The notes: generated by a model not told the origin, from the letters alone. A stretch of DNA of 64,000 bases from Hypomesus transpacificus (GCF_021917145.1 NC_061071.1:5165689-5229688), one strand, 5' to 3'. Shown: positions 35,023 through 46,827, counted from the stretch's first letter. Translations and numbers: made by a program.

Positions 35023-38000
35023 CTACCGGTCAGGTCGCTGAAGACAGAATACTTTGGCATGATGATCTCCTGAGGCTGTGACTGCCATCGAGGCCTCCCT
35101 GAACCGAGAGATGGGTGGAGGGAGAGAGAGGTGAGATACAGAGGCATAGATTTCACACACACGTTACTGAACGTGCACTTTAGGACAGTGTGTGCGTGTG
35201 TGTACCTGTTGAGTGTGAAATCGAGGATCTCCCCCGTGTGGCCGCGGTACTCTGACACCAGGCTGCCAGAGCGACCGTCCCAGAGACGCACCACGCCGTC
35301 CAGACAGCAGGTCGACACCACTGACGATGACTCCTCCCAGTGCAGGTGCACGATGCCGGCCTGAGGAACACACACACAGACGACGCAGGACACACAGCAA
35401 GTTAGACACTAACACCATGAGAGGCTGCTCTTCGGTATGGCGGGCCTTAAAGGTGCGTTTCGTCCCCGAGGAGAAAACAAAGCAGGGTTTCAAAAAGACA
35501 AATGTTATTTTTAAATCGTTTTAATTAAACAACAGAAAATAGGCAAAAAGGCTAAAAAATGAATAAATAAAAACTTTCCCCACAGGGCTTCAATCAATCC
35601 ACTCCTCTCGCTGCCGGCTTCTCCTTGTCTGCTCTATGTAGTCTACCTAGCCCTCCCCTGTGGCAATCCCTCCAAATTCTACCCAGGTGTGCTAATGCAC
35701 ACCATCTTAGGAAATGTTTGTAGTAGTGAATGATTTGTAGTCCTGCATGACCACAGCCACTTGAGGGGGACATATCTTCCATCTAGCACCCAGCCTCTTG
35801 TGGTGTCACAACACATACACACACACACAATGAAGCTCAAACACTCGAGTAAACAGACAAAATACAACACACACGCACACTCTAGCACAGGTGTAAGCCT
35901 GTACACTTATGCACACACACTGTCTTTTTTTTTACCTCGTGTTGGCATTTGTGTCTCAGGGTCTGTGTAGAGAGGTCATATACGGCCAGAGTTCCATCCA
36001 GATACGCCACAGCTACCAGGGGCAACCTGACCAAACACAAAACGTGGCGGTTAGATCCACAGTCCTGTTCCGAGGCGTCATCCTGCTGACGGTCAGAGGC
36101 AGATATCTGATATCAACTTCGTGGGGGGCATTACATTGAACGTTTCCTGGGGGAGACGCACCTAAAGTTGTGCTGTAACACACGGCTTATGTTAAACTTA
36201 AAACCACTTATTACGTGTATTATCTGCACAAGTAAGCTTCACTGAATATAGGATTTGGGGGGGGGGGGGGGGTCGTCATGGCGTCTGTCCTTCTCCACTC
36301 ACACGTGACAGAAGCCCACTGACTCCACAGAGTTGCCGTCGTCCTCCTCCCCCTCTCGGGCTGCTTTGGCCTGGGAGCCCTCCACACAGAACACCCCCAC
36401 CACCTGTGGTCAGTCACGGGACAGGGCGGGGTCACAGAGAGACACAGCGACGGGAGACCAGAATAGGTGATAACTGTGGAGGCTTCGAAATACAAAGCCC
36501 AGAAGGCCCACGGAGAAATACGATAGAGAAAACACTGACACGACGTGAATTGGACTTGACTAATTGATGACAGGTTCAAAGTTGAGGTTAGGTTTAGGGA
36601 GGAGGTGTTTCCTGGGGGTATGGGTCTGGTGTATTTGCGCTGGCACCCACCTTGCCCGTGGCTGTGTTGATGAGCTTGGCACAGCCGTCCACAGAGCCCG
36701 TCAGCACCAGGGAGCCGTCCCTGTTGACGGTCAGACACGTCAGAGCCCCCTTGTGGCCATCCTGGCCTACAGCAGGAGAGAAGACGGGAGAAGAGAGGAG
36801 GATTATAATGTAGCAAATAGAACCATGTGATGATGTGGCGCTGTGGGACCGTGTGTGTGCGTGAGGAACCCGAACCAACCCCGGACGTACCTTTGATGAC
36901 GTGGCTGGCGTTCCCCTGCTTCAGGTCCCACAGACGCACCATCCCATCCTCGTAGCCCACCACCGCTCTCTTACCTGGGCACGCGCACACACACCCATGT
37001 TTCATTCAGAAGTCTCTTCATAATCAAATTTGTATAATATACCTCTTTATGAGGTCTCTCATCCTCCCCTTCCCAGCTCTTTCTTCTCCCTCCCTCCCCC
37101 CCTCCCTCCCTCCCCCACTCCCTCCCTCCCCTCTCCCCCTCCCTCCATGACAATACTATCTGCGAACTGAGAATCTGACTGATTGTGGCCTAGGCGAAGG
37201 CGCAAACCCAGGCACACTCATACACACCCCTTCCCCCATCCAACGCCTTCGCCTGCTTGTTCCCCCGGTGTGGCTGGCGGGTCTGTGACCAGCGCCTAGT
37301 ATGGCTGCAGGTCCAGATGCTGCTTGTCCATACCCCTCCCCCCCCCTCCCCGTTGCAAGTCATGTGGTTCTGTAATGTTGTACAATGCATGTGCTTATGT
37401 GCTGAGGTGGTTTTGCCTGTTCCCACACTGTACTCCTCTAGGAGCATAGTCTGGGGGTTGCCTTTTTTTCTCCTCTCTCTCCTCATGTTATGCTGAAATT
37501 TCTTCCCGTCCTGTCTACCCCCATGTCATGTTTGTGTATTAGAAACTGCAAGTGGCAGCTCGGATCTAAGACGGATCCGAAAGATCGCAGATAGAGTGCG
37601 GCTAGTTAGATCAACACTTGTATTATTGTTTTTGTTGATTTTATGTAAAGCACTTTGAGCTGCAATTCTTGAATGAAAAGTGCTATATAAATAAAGTCTT
37701 ACTTACTTACTCCCTCCCTTCCCTCCCCCTCCCTCCCTCACCTCCCCTCCCTCCCTCTCACCGTCCGGTAGCACCTTTCCACAGGTGGCCTGGCAGCCGG
37801 GCCCCTGGAAGGTCTTACAGTCTCCTCCCGGTATCTTCCACATCCACACGTTACCGTCAGCCGTCCCCGCCAGCAGCACGGGGGCGCACGGGTGCCACTC
37901 CAGCCACTGAGGGGGGGAGACGAGGACACACACTGGGCTTGACTCACACACATAAAGACACGCTCACAGATGCACACTCAGTCACACTCTCTCTCTTACA

Positions 38001-40402
38001 CACATACACACACACACCACACACACACACACACACTGGATTTGACAGACAAAGGCATACTCCCAACTGTGAACACTCAGTCACACAAACGCACACACTC
38101 TCTCTTTTACACACACACAACCACACAGATCGATTTCCCGCCGTGCCAAATTACTTTGTGTCCTTGGGCAAGGCACTTCACCCTACTTGCCTCGGGGGGA
38201 ACCTACTGTACTTACTGTAAGTCGCTCTGGATAAGAACGTCTGCTAAATGACTAAATGTAAATGTGTTCCTCACCTCCAGATCTCCCACCTCAAAGGACC
38301 AGACCTCCTGCTGGCCCTCCACCTTCCACACCTTGATCATGCCGCTCATGTCTCCCGTGGCAACCAGGGACGAGTCGTGGCTGAACGTGGCGCACGTCAC
38401 AGAGTCCTTGTGGCCTGGGGCAGAGCACACCAGAGAAGCCACCTTCAGTCAACACCTAACCCGAACAACAACACACTACCAATAACTATTACTCACTGTT
38501 ATCATTTAAATTATAATTACAACCATGTTTTGTAAAACATTATTAGTGACATTGGTCAAACTTAGGTTCATCTCTGTCAACATCCATTGGCAGAGTGTTG
38601 CCAGGGGAAAAACAGCACAGAAATGCTTCACGCATAGTCGACATTTACAGATGTCAACAAGAACATTGAGGGTTGTATGCCGAATCATGAGTCCACATAT
38701 TCCCAATTTAAGTCAAGATATTCCTGGATCCAGAAGGTGAATGTGTCTGATGGTGGTTCACCTGGAGCATCTCACCTGTGCACTGGAAGAGCACCTCCCC
38801 ATCGCTAAGCCTCCATACGTAGGCCTGGTCGTCCTCTCCTCCCGTCACGGCCAAGCTGTTGGTGACCGGGTCTAGGCTCACACAGAACACGGAGCCTGGA
38901 AGACACAGCCAGCTGAGTACATTTAACTGGCAATTAGTTCCCTTTCATTCGTTTTCATTTGTTTCTCTGTTTGATTGGCTTGTTGAGTCCTGTCGAGGTA
39001 AGTTGAGGGAGCCGACCGGTCCTCTTTGTGTTTAGATGAACCGGCCATCGACTCGTTCGTCGACACGGAGGAGAGTTCCTGGACGGTAAGGGAAAACGAG
39101 GAAGGCACCTGTGTGTTTGGAGAAGGTGAGCTCGCTGTCGTCTCGCTCCGACTCCATCTCGTCCTCGGTCTCCCACCCTTCGTCGTCGGCGTCGCCGTTC
39201 CCCGCGTCTCCGAAGTCCACATCTTCAAGCTCTTCGGCCAGGTCGTCTGTGTGGGATGCGGAGGACGGGGTGAGGTCAAGCATTTTATTTTACGCATTTC
39301 TGGAAACTTTCGCATATTTTCTCAAAACTTTCAATGCAAAACCAAATCTTCAAATTGTGTTCACAAAACCTCTGATATTTCAAATCATGCACACTGCCAG
39401 TTAATAGACAAAACGGCATTTAGAAGAAACGACAACAACAAAAAATGTAACACAGTGTATAGGTCATGTAAATACAACAAAACAATGTTTACTGTATTAA
39501 GTAAACACAAACAAGTATTAAAACAACAACTTTGCACAATTAAGATAGTGTATACTATGTACAAGTAACACAGCATTTGTCTGCATGTTCAGCACTTGCA
39601 TATAGCCCAAAGAACAAAGAAAACTCGAAATAAAAAGTATTGACTATGCACTCAAATATTGCGTAACTGCAAAATCAAAGTCAGTAAAAGATTCATTCTG
39701 CCTCACCATCATGTATTTGTGCTGGGTCAGATAAGAGGACTTAGTCCCCATCACAGGCAACGTTTTTAACACAAACATTGAAAACTGCTTCATCTGCAAA
39801 AATGTATTCATGTGGCCTTTCCATGGAATCCAATTCAAACATTCTCCTCTAAAGTAGCTAAATAAGTAGGTTAGTTTAATAATTGATACAGATAGACAGA
39901 CTTCTACAGAGGGTTATTTGAATGCTCTCCTGATATACTACAATAAATGGGAACAATTTTGAGACGTGTGTAACTTTGGACTGCCCGTGTTTACAATTTA
40001 AACGAGTTTACAAGTCCATCTGCGCACAATGTTAGTGTTTTGCAAAATGCCCCACATGAGATTTACGAATGGTGTCTTAACTACCTGAACTTGTGTGCTA
40101 ACTCGAGAGGTTTAGAACACTGAGCATTTGGTTCAAGGAATCTGGTATAGTGCTCTAGCATCTCATAAACAGGAACATCGGAGCAATATACATGTCACCT
40201 CAGCATATAAATGTTAACTAAAACGACCTTATATTAGTGCTTGCACCAAGACAGTAGCTATAGTGCTACATTGAAATTTGACTCATGTTAGCAGGTACAA
40301 TCAAAGGAGCTTACCGGGATTTTGCTCCGTTTCGTTCAGCTCGATGACTTCAATGATCTCTTCGTCTCCGTGAAGCTGTATTAAACTGTCCTCGTTGTCC
40401 AT
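35023..40402 (-). CDS. aamp: Angio-associated migratory cell protein (WD repeats)
   Basis: Eleven exons in transcript order join to 417 codons: 40402-40315, 39246-39109, 38895-38776, 38414-38275, 37906-37762, 36974-36891, 36766-36651, 36403-36303, 36026-35936, 35360-35206, 35098-35023. All introns are GT-AG. The N-terminus is acidic ([20 protein letters not shown], then [20 protein letters not shown]). It is followed by a beta-propeller of WD repeats with clear strands such as [35 protein letters not shown] and [12 protein letters not shown]. The end is [13 protein letters not shown]. Human AAMP has 434 residues with the same layout. AAMP acts in cell migration and, by its yeast relative Sqt1, in ribosomal protein assembly; the second role is from family knowledge. 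It follows gpbar1 as in human. Confidence 0.96.
36257..36272 (+). repeat. Run of 16 G near an aamp splice donor
   Basis: Sixteen consecutive G lie 30 bases beyond the exon 8 donor of aamp, so the transcript carries a C run early in intron 8. Confidence 0.85.
37190..37708 (+). mobile_element. LINE-like 3' end with short tandem tail
   Basis: The right end reads TAAAGCACTTTGAGCTGCAA, GAATGAAAAGTGCTATATAA, ATAAAG and then (CTTA)n. This ending is common at 3' ends of dispersed teleost retroelements. No reverse transcriptase frame is present. The left border is approximate. It lies in aamp intron 5, antisense. Confidence 0.5.
38128..38265 (+). mobile_element. Headless SINE abutting an aamp splice donor
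   Basis: Begins at GATCGATTTCCCGCCGTGCC (the B box area) and continues through CAAGGCACTTCACCCTACTTG to the tail GTCGCTCTGGATAAGA and CTAAATGTAAATG. It ends about 10 bases from the aamp exon 4 boundary at 38275, antisense to the gene. Confidence 0.8.
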
Positions 40403-40720
40403 TATGATATAACGGTATGTCAAAAATAACTCTTGTAACAAAGATTTACCAATGCTTAGCTAGTCTGCCAGCTAGCAATAACCTTAGCCCTTGTGAGCTA
40501 ACTTGATCGTTGTGGTCCTTGGTAGTTATTGTAGCTCTAAGGTATTTTTCTGTGTAATAGTATTAAAAATACTGCAGTTTAAAGCTGGTGTACGAATTCC
40601 AAAATGTCAAAGTTTACTTTCTGGTGTCCCCATGTTTTCCTACTTGGAACATGTGTGAGACAATTCTGACGCTTCGAGATGACGTATACGTAAGAAGTTC
40701 GCAGATGATTGGTCAAAAAA
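40403..40720 (-). promoter_or_regulatory. aamp promoter region
   Basis: The 300 bases before the aamp start codon lack a clear TATA box. They hold a CRE-like TGACGTATA near 40681 and an inverted CCAAT box (GATTGGTC) near 40706, elements usual in housekeeping promoters. The transcription start is not determinable here. Confidence 0.4.
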
Positions 40721-40842
40721 ACGCCAGTATTCTTGGGGTCGCTTTCCGTTTCTATAGTCGCCTGTAGGTAGCGCCACAGACAGTATAACGTTTTTTTATC
40801 GAGAGATAGACCAGTGGGGAAACTGACTTAACCCTATTACTG

Positions 40843-41575
40843 ATTTACATTACATGTATTCATTTAGCAGACGCTTTTATCCAAAGTGACTTCCAAGACA
40901 GAGCTTTACAAAAGTGCATAAGTCAATGATCATAAACAACGAGATAGCCCCAAAAACATTACGTGCAGCCAAAACATGAAGCAAACATTGTGAAAAGCAA
41001 ATAAGTGCCAATTGGAAGAAACCTAAGAGCATGGAGTTAAACACATTACAATCAAACAACATGAACTTCAAAAGTGCAAGAGTGTACCTGTAGGAAAGCA
41101 ACCAACAATAATATAATTCACAGCAAGTAGCCTACAAGTAGTTAAATCAGTTAATGACGTAACAAGTGCAACCAGTTCCTCAATAAGTGTCATTGTGTTC
41201 CTGGAGGAAATGAACTAACATTTGATCCAACAAATCTTGTTCTATCAAGTCACGTTGTACTCCTGGAACAAGTGTGTCTTTAGCCTTTTCTTGAAGGTGG
41301 GAAGACAGTCAGTATCTCTGATGGAGGTGGGGAGGTGATTTCACCACTGGGGGGCCGGACAGGAGAAGAGTTTGGGTTGGGAGCGGGCGCTCTTGAGAGG
41401 TGGGACCACCAGACGGTTGTCAGAAGAAGACCGAAGGTGGCGGATGGGGCTGTAAGGCTGGAAGAGAGACTGGATGTAGTCAGATTCAGTCCCGTTCACC
41501 GCTCGGAAGGTCAGTACCAGGGTCTTGAATCTGATAAGGGCCGTGATCCTGTCATGTCTTCCCATTTGAGGAATA
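40843..41575. mobile_element. Dispersed repeat sharing the SINE tail
   Basis: Starts with TTACATGTATTCATTTAGCA and GACGCTTTTATCCAAAGTG, a variant of the tail in the SINEs of this window, and continues for about 700 bp. The inner part has motifs familiar from dispersed teleost repeats (GTCAGTATCTCTGATGGAGG, CAGTACCAGGGTCTTGAATC). No protein is encoded. Borders and class are uncertain. Confidence 0.5.
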
Positions 41576-41812
41576 AAAACCCATTGCCTCTAATATCCCT
41601 CGGGCAGATAATTTGTAATTGTTGAATGACAACAGTCAAATCACATCATCTTTGTATAGCAACTTGTTTAGGAACTTGTAACACTTGTGACCTAATTGTC
41701 AAGAGTCAATGATTTAAAAAAGTTATTCTGCTGTGGCTCTGCCAGTAACTTGTTTGTAGAAAAGCAATTCCTCCCTCACGTCATCTCCATCTATGAATCT
41801 AACTATGATAAT

Positions 41813-42202
41813 CTAAGTTATCAATAAACAGTCTTTGTTACTGTCAGTGGCTTCATCCATCTGCAGAGAAAAGCGGCTATCACGCACCTTATCATTAAGC
41901 TGCTCCTCTATTTCCTTTGACATGTCATAATGCCGATGGTGTTGTCGGACAGAGGCTGCAGTGTCATCAAGCATAGTTGAAACCATGTCTATAGCACAGG
42001 GAAGTATTAACTCCTCTGCTATTGTGTGCGGCTTTTTACACTGTGCCACTCGGTAAGGTAAAGTGCAGAATATCCTCAGAGGCAGAGCAATACAAATGTC
42101 ATCATAAATGCTCTCAAGCTTCATGTCATGAATTCTGTTGAGCAACTCGGATGTTGATGTTCCTCCTGAGAACTGAGGCACTGCATATTCTTTTCTACAC
42201 AC
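41813..42202 (-). pseudogene. hAT/ZBED-type transposase fragment
   Basis: A 129-codon frame, open with an ATG. It contains CKKPHTIAEELILPCAIDMV, then EIEEQLNDKVRDSRFSLQMD and EATDSNKDCLLIT. The order (KPHTI, then a D-x-x-T-D type motif after an IEEQL helix) is that of hAT transposases related to vertebrate ZBED, FAM200 and SCAND3 proteins. The N-terminal zinc finger and the C-terminal dimerisation region are missing, so it is a fragment. It sits on the minus strand about 110 bp downstream of an orphan interferon-type promoter cassette. Confidence 0.65.
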
Positions 42203-42299
42203 TATCTATTATAGTGTGTAATACAAAGTCTGCTTTATCTTTTTTTTAAATATTTTGTATTATTATTTTACAGCTGTAAATTGATATTCCTACTTTGAT

Positions 42300-42365
42300 C
42301 TCAGTGAAACCTAAGAAGGCGGGACTGCCATGGACAGTGGCGAAGATAAAATGAAACTAATCCAG
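42300..42365 (-). promoter_or_regulatory. Orphan IRF-type promoter cassette
   Basis: GAAGGCGGGACTGCCATGGA then CAGTGGCGAAG is followed by AAAATGAAACT, which contains the IRF core AANNGAAA. It is homologous to the cassettes before both gig2-like genes (45045-45090, 49262-49301) and to the orphan at 46565. No gig2-like frame follows it on the minus strand; the transposase fragment does. Confidence 0.55.
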
Positions 42366-43602
42366 AGTATATATTCCTGCCTCTAAACCCACATACATTC
42401 TTGAAAAACATCTAAAACAAAAAACAACATTCATCCCCCGCTAAAAAAGTATTCATTAATAATAATGATAATAATAATAATACATTGTGTTTGTATTGCA
42501 CTCTATATTTAAAGCAATCTCTGAGTGCTACAAAGCCTAGTAATAAGCTAAACATTACGAATAATCAAAGTTTAATAATTACAATTTAATGTTAATGAAA
42601 ATCTGAAAAAACACACACAAAGAAAGATTCCTTCACAGAAGACTCAATAGTCCAAATGTGAATATCAGCTTACTTTAAATTAGCTGGATTTGTCATGGAT
42701 GGTTAACTAAGAGCTGGATTGATTGTTGTTGTTCCTTCATGACTTGCGGGTTCTTGTACTCCGTGAACCTAACACGCTCGCTAACATGTTTTTAATAACA
42801 AACTCTGCATTGCCTATCCCCTCCCACTTTCTGAGCCTGAAACAGTTGGCAGACATGCGCTTTCCTGGTTCAGCCGACCATCTCGAAAAAAATGTAATTC
42901 GCTTAGCCTTACATCGGAAGAGGATTATGCACTTTAATGTTCAATCCTAACGTCTTACTTTTTACTGTTTTATTTAAACTTGCCTGCTAAAACACCTCAA
43001 ATTCTCAAAGGGGACACAGACAGTGAGGAAATGCACAGTAAAACATAAAAAAACTTATCCTATTTGTTTATGCCAAATAGCAAGGTTAAATATCAGAGTT
43101 CAAATTGTGTACGTTTTATTTATTGTTGCAGCAAATGTATTGGACAACACAAATCAGAACTTTGAAACAGAATCTTAAAAGATATTATAACCCGCCTTAT
43201 CAACGTAAAGATTTGGTAAATTTCTTTAAAAAATAAATAAAGACATTTCCAACAATTGAATGCTCATGTGAAATGAATTAGAGGTAATACATTGAATTTA
43301 TGTAACAGAAACTGAATAACACAACTACGAGATTCTGGTATGTATTTTAAGGGAAAACGAATAATGTAACTTTGTGAGCTAAATTAAAACATCTTGTGAT
43401 ACATATTTTTATAATAATTTTAAAATAATTTAAAAAATTGCGATGCATTTAGAACTGATACAAAGATAAGTCTTAAGAAAGCGAGAGACCTAAGCGTTAA
43501 ATATTTTTGTATTTAAATCACTCTTTAGGTTATGTCTTTACATATGGCTGCCCAGCCTAGACCAATAGCATGTCTGTATCTTCATCTTGTGGCATTAATG
43601 GC

Positions 43603-44151
43603 CTACAATATAGTACAATAGTCCCATAACCCTTTAGTTTCAGTAAAATAACCAGCTTGTTTCAGGAAATCATCCAGAGATAAGTTACGAATAGCCATGA
43701 GCAGATCTCTGTTGATGCGATAGGTGTGGTTAGGATCAAACCTCTTTTGGTCTTCATGCTCCGTCACATAGATTTTATGCACCTGCAGGCCTGGTCGCAT
43801 GCTTATGATTATGCGATCCTTGTTATTGCCATCCTGGTAGGGACCGTAGTTCTTCCTGACGTAGTCAGGCAGAGAGCCGGATGCTGAAAGGTGCAGGTTG
43901 CCCACTTCAAAGTATGTGTAATTCTCCTCAGGAAGCAGCTTGATGCAGATGTTGTCTTCACACTCCTGCCTGTTCAGGAATTTATGAAAGCCAAAGACTC
44001 CATCCTTGGGATGGACCTTAACTTCAATCTCGTTGTTAAACGTGATGTATTCTTTAGCAAACCAGTAGAGCAGATACAGCCCATGACGTGGTGAGGGACG
44101 GCCAAAGCCAGACTGCTTCAGCTCTGCCACGTTGTTTAGAGTTTGAATCAT
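43603..44151 (-). CDS. Gig2-like interferon-inducible protein, copy A
   Basis: A 182-codon frame in one exon. A splice acceptor (GTCTTTAG) lies 8 bases before the ATG, and a non-coding leader exon ends with a good donor at 44908. The product starts MIQTLNNVAELKQSGFGRPS, then HGLYLLYWFAKEY, GVFGFHKF, EVGNLHLSASGSLPDYVRKN, NKDRIIISMRPG and SLDDFLKQAGY, ending DYCTIL. I assign it to the fish Gig2 family (grass carp reovirus-induced gene 2, reported as related to PARP folds) from memory of its start and central motifs, without a search. There is no signal peptide or membrane segment. The last four residues CTIL fit a CaaX box with Leu, the class read by geranylgeranyl transferase I. The intron contains a SINE. 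Confidence 0.65.
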   Translation of the reverse strand: MIQTLNNVAELKQSGFGRPSPRHGLYLLYWFAKEYITFNNEIEVKVHPKDGVFGFHKFLNRQECEDNICIKLLPEENYTYFEVGNLHLSASGSLPDYVRKNYGPYQDGNNKDRIIISMRPGLQVHKIYVTEHEDQKRFDPNHTYRINRDLLMAIRNLSLDDFLKQAGYFTETKGLWDYCTIL

Positions 44152-44672
44152 TGTTCTTCCTAAAGACAGAGAGACAAAGAGCAGATGTTGTATGATCTAT
44201 GTATTTGCGTACATAAGGATATTTGTTGGAAAGTGTATTGTGTGATGCAATGGCTTGGAACCCAAGACAACTTTTCTTGCAAGACAACAGAGTTTACCTC
44301 ACCATTGACATTGACCTAGTAGTGGATTGCAACAACGTATTTGAACATTGCTCTTGATAACAAACTGTAATCAACACATTTTACCCTATAAAAACTAATA
44401 TACCATCTACAGTAGAGTATATTTAATGAAACTTCTTACATTTATACAACCTTTATGATGTTTTGTAAATGTATCGTGTGTAACTCGATTAGTAATTGGC
44501 ATCAAAGGCATCAAAGGCATTGAGATTCAATCAAAATAATATTTTGGCTATGGCCCATGTCCTAACTAAACATTTACCAGCAGTTTTTATGACAGGCTGG
44601 TGAATAGGGCCAGCCTGTCATAAAAACTGAAATAACACAAACTATTAACACAAAATAAGTATACAGTAATTA

Positions 44673-44862
44673 TGGGAGTCAGATGGCTTAGCGGTGGGGG
44701 AGTCGGGCTGGTAATCAGAAGGTTGCCGGATCGATTCCCCGCTGTGCCAAATGATGTTGTGTCCTTGGGCAAGGCACTTCACCCTACTTGCCTCGGGGGG
44801 ACTGTCCCTGTACCAACTGTGAGTCCCTCTGGATAAGTCTGCTAAATGACTAAATGTAAATT
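44673..44862 (+). mobile_element. tRNA-derived SINE (Leu/Ser-like head)
   Basis: Full-length copy with TGGCTTAGCGGT, GGATCGATTCCC, CAAGGCACTTCACCCTACTTG and CTGCTAAATGACTAAATG. It lies in the leader intron of gig2-like copy A and accounts for the intron length difference from copy B (748 against 569 bp). Confidence 0.85.
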
Positions 44863-44907
44863 ATACAAGTGCTACTGTAGTGCTATTCAGTGTCTCAAAT
44901 TTCCATA

Positions 44908-45090
44908 CCTTGATGTTGTCGTTTTGGATATAATTATTCTCTTCTGGTGATCAGTACAAAACTACACAACCAATCCTGTCTTCTCTTGGAATGAGAATTG
45001 TCCAGCTATGAATCATCCATCCAAGTTTTATCTTTTTATACCACAGAGGGTGGGACTACCATGGACAATGTCGAGGAAATGAAACTCTTT
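44908..45090 (-). promoter_or_regulatory. Promoter and leader exon of gig2-like copy A
   Basis: On the minus strand: GGAAATGAAACT (read on the plus strand, 45075-45086) holds an AANNGAAA IRF core. TATAAAAAG at 45032-45040 is a clear TATA box, placing the start near 45005. The leader exon ends at 44908 with CATCAAG then GTATGG. The block is matched base for base in most places by 49103-49301. Confidence 0.65.
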
Positions 45091-45290
45091 CAGTTATATT
45101 TCCATTTCCAGAGGTCTCTAGGAAACACACAAAATACATAAAGAGAGAGAGTGATCTAGAAAGATAAAGATTTAACAGAAATTACAGGTTAACAAAATTC
45201 ACAGTTTATTTATTTAGGTGGAAACCTCTTATTGTAATAGTCATAAACTTTTTGACAAAAAAGAGGAACACATGTTCTTTTGTTTGAAAG

Positions 45291-45481
45291 GGGGTCAGAT
45301 GACTGAGCGTTGAGGGAGTTGGGCTAGTAATCAGAAGGTTGCTGGATCGATTCCCTGCCGTGCCAAATGACGTTGTGTCCTTGGGCAAGGGACTTCACCC
45401 TACTTGCCTCGGGGGGGAATGTCCCTGTACTTACTGTAAGTCGCTCTGGATAAGAGTGTCTGCTAAATGACTTAATGTAAA
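45291..45481 (+). mobile_element. tRNA-derived SINE (Leu/Ser-like head)
   Basis: Full-length copy: TGACTGAGCGTT, GGATCGATTCCC, GGGACTTCACCCTACTTGCC, GTCGCTCTGGATAAGAGTG and CTGCTAAATGACTTAATG. It lies just upstream of gig2-like copy A. Confidence 0.85.
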
Positions 45482-45489
45482 TGAAAGCC

Positions 45490-46430
45490 TAGACTCTTTC
45501 TTGCTGTTGTTCTGCCTTCGCAGCGACAACATGCATGTGTCCCTATATGAGCATATGTAAATACAAAAAAAAAAATATATGTTTACCTTGTCACTGTAAC
45601 TCTCCCAAATTTGAGCAGCATTTCAATGTCCACCAGAAGGCAGCATATTACTGCAGCTGGATGTTGTTTGGTTATTTGACTGGGCTGTAAGGGGTTTGTA
45701 TGGCATTTGTTGATATTTGAATCCACCATAAGGACTTTAAATGTGTCAGAGTGCTACTATGAGCAGTACCAGAGCCAATTCCAAATACATATTTGACAAC
45801 CAGCACCAACAATGCATTATTCTACATAGTATAGCTGTTCTGTGTGATACAGATTTGATATTGACAATGTACTAATTTATTGTCTTTTGACAGTAAGGGG
45901 CTGATATATTGAGGACATCAAGAGGGAGTTAGACAAAAGTCAACACTGGTGGCATTAGTTTGCCTAAAAATGTTAGTTTGACCTTCTCTACTTTAGAGGA
46001 TGTTGATGCTTTAGAGCTGCAACTGGAGGACAACAACTGTTGACAACAAATTGAAACAGGTCAGACATATGCCTTATGTTGTATTATAACTATGGATACT
46101 TTTTTCTAAATGCTTATTGGTTAGTTGGGTGGTATACAAATCTTGGACAGCCTCTTGTCACATTTGGTGGTTACCTAGCCAAATTGTGTTTTGTAAATGT
46201 GTGTCAGTCTTAAAGCCACATTAGGACTACAAAACCCAATATTGACCAGTCCTGAAGACCAAACTGTCGGACCAATTATCTTGATACCAGAAACTACATG
46301 ATCACATGTAGTTCTCATCTCCTACTGCTAGTACTTCATGTGACACAACACACAAACTAGCCTATAAGGGGAAGTCATAATACTTCTACAAATTCAATGT
46401 CTCAAATACAGATATTGTACCTCAATTATG
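45490..46430. other. Spacer between the gig2-like duplicates
   Basis: No gene seen. The part at about 45640-45760 (TTGTTTGGTTATTTGACTGG, GGCTGTAAGGGGTTTGTATG) is repeated at about 49325-49440 and marks the right-hand part of each duplicated unit. The rest is unique AT-rich DNA. Confidence 0.6.
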
Positions 46431-46620
46431 GTGTTTTGGATGAAAATATATTACTTGGAGTCCTATGATAGTGTGTAATACCAAGTCTGCTTTCTCATAA
46501 GAAATATTTGTTATTATTATTTTCCAGCTGTAAACAGTCCTTCCTACTTCTGATCTCAGTGAAACTTAAGAAGGCGGGACTGCCATAGACAGTGGCGAAG
46601 AACTGAAACTGAAAGTAAAC
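46430..46620 (-). promoter_or_regulatory. Orphan promoter with a perfect ISRE and a leader exon relic
   Basis: GAAACTGAAA at 46605-46614 is an exact GAAANNGAAA interferon-stimulated response element, stronger than those before either gene. It follows the same GGCGGGACTGCCATAGACAG cassette. On the minus strand a relic of the leader exon (plus-strand GGTGTTTTGGATGAAAATAT) ends at a donor-like GTAC near 46461. The TATA box of the active copies is replaced by CTTAAG-type sequence. No coding exon lies downstream before copy A. Confidence 0.55.
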
Positions 46621-46827
46621 CACATACAGTTCTTTCCTCGGAAATATGTATAAAATAACATTTCATTAATGTTAATGAAAATCTGAAAAAACACTCTCAA
46701 AGAGTCATTCACAGAAGACTCAATAGTCAAAATGTGAGATTACTTGATATAAACTGGATTTGTCATGGATGGTTACACAAAGAGCTAGATTCTTTGTCGT
46801 TGTGGTTTCAAAGGTACTTATTAATTG

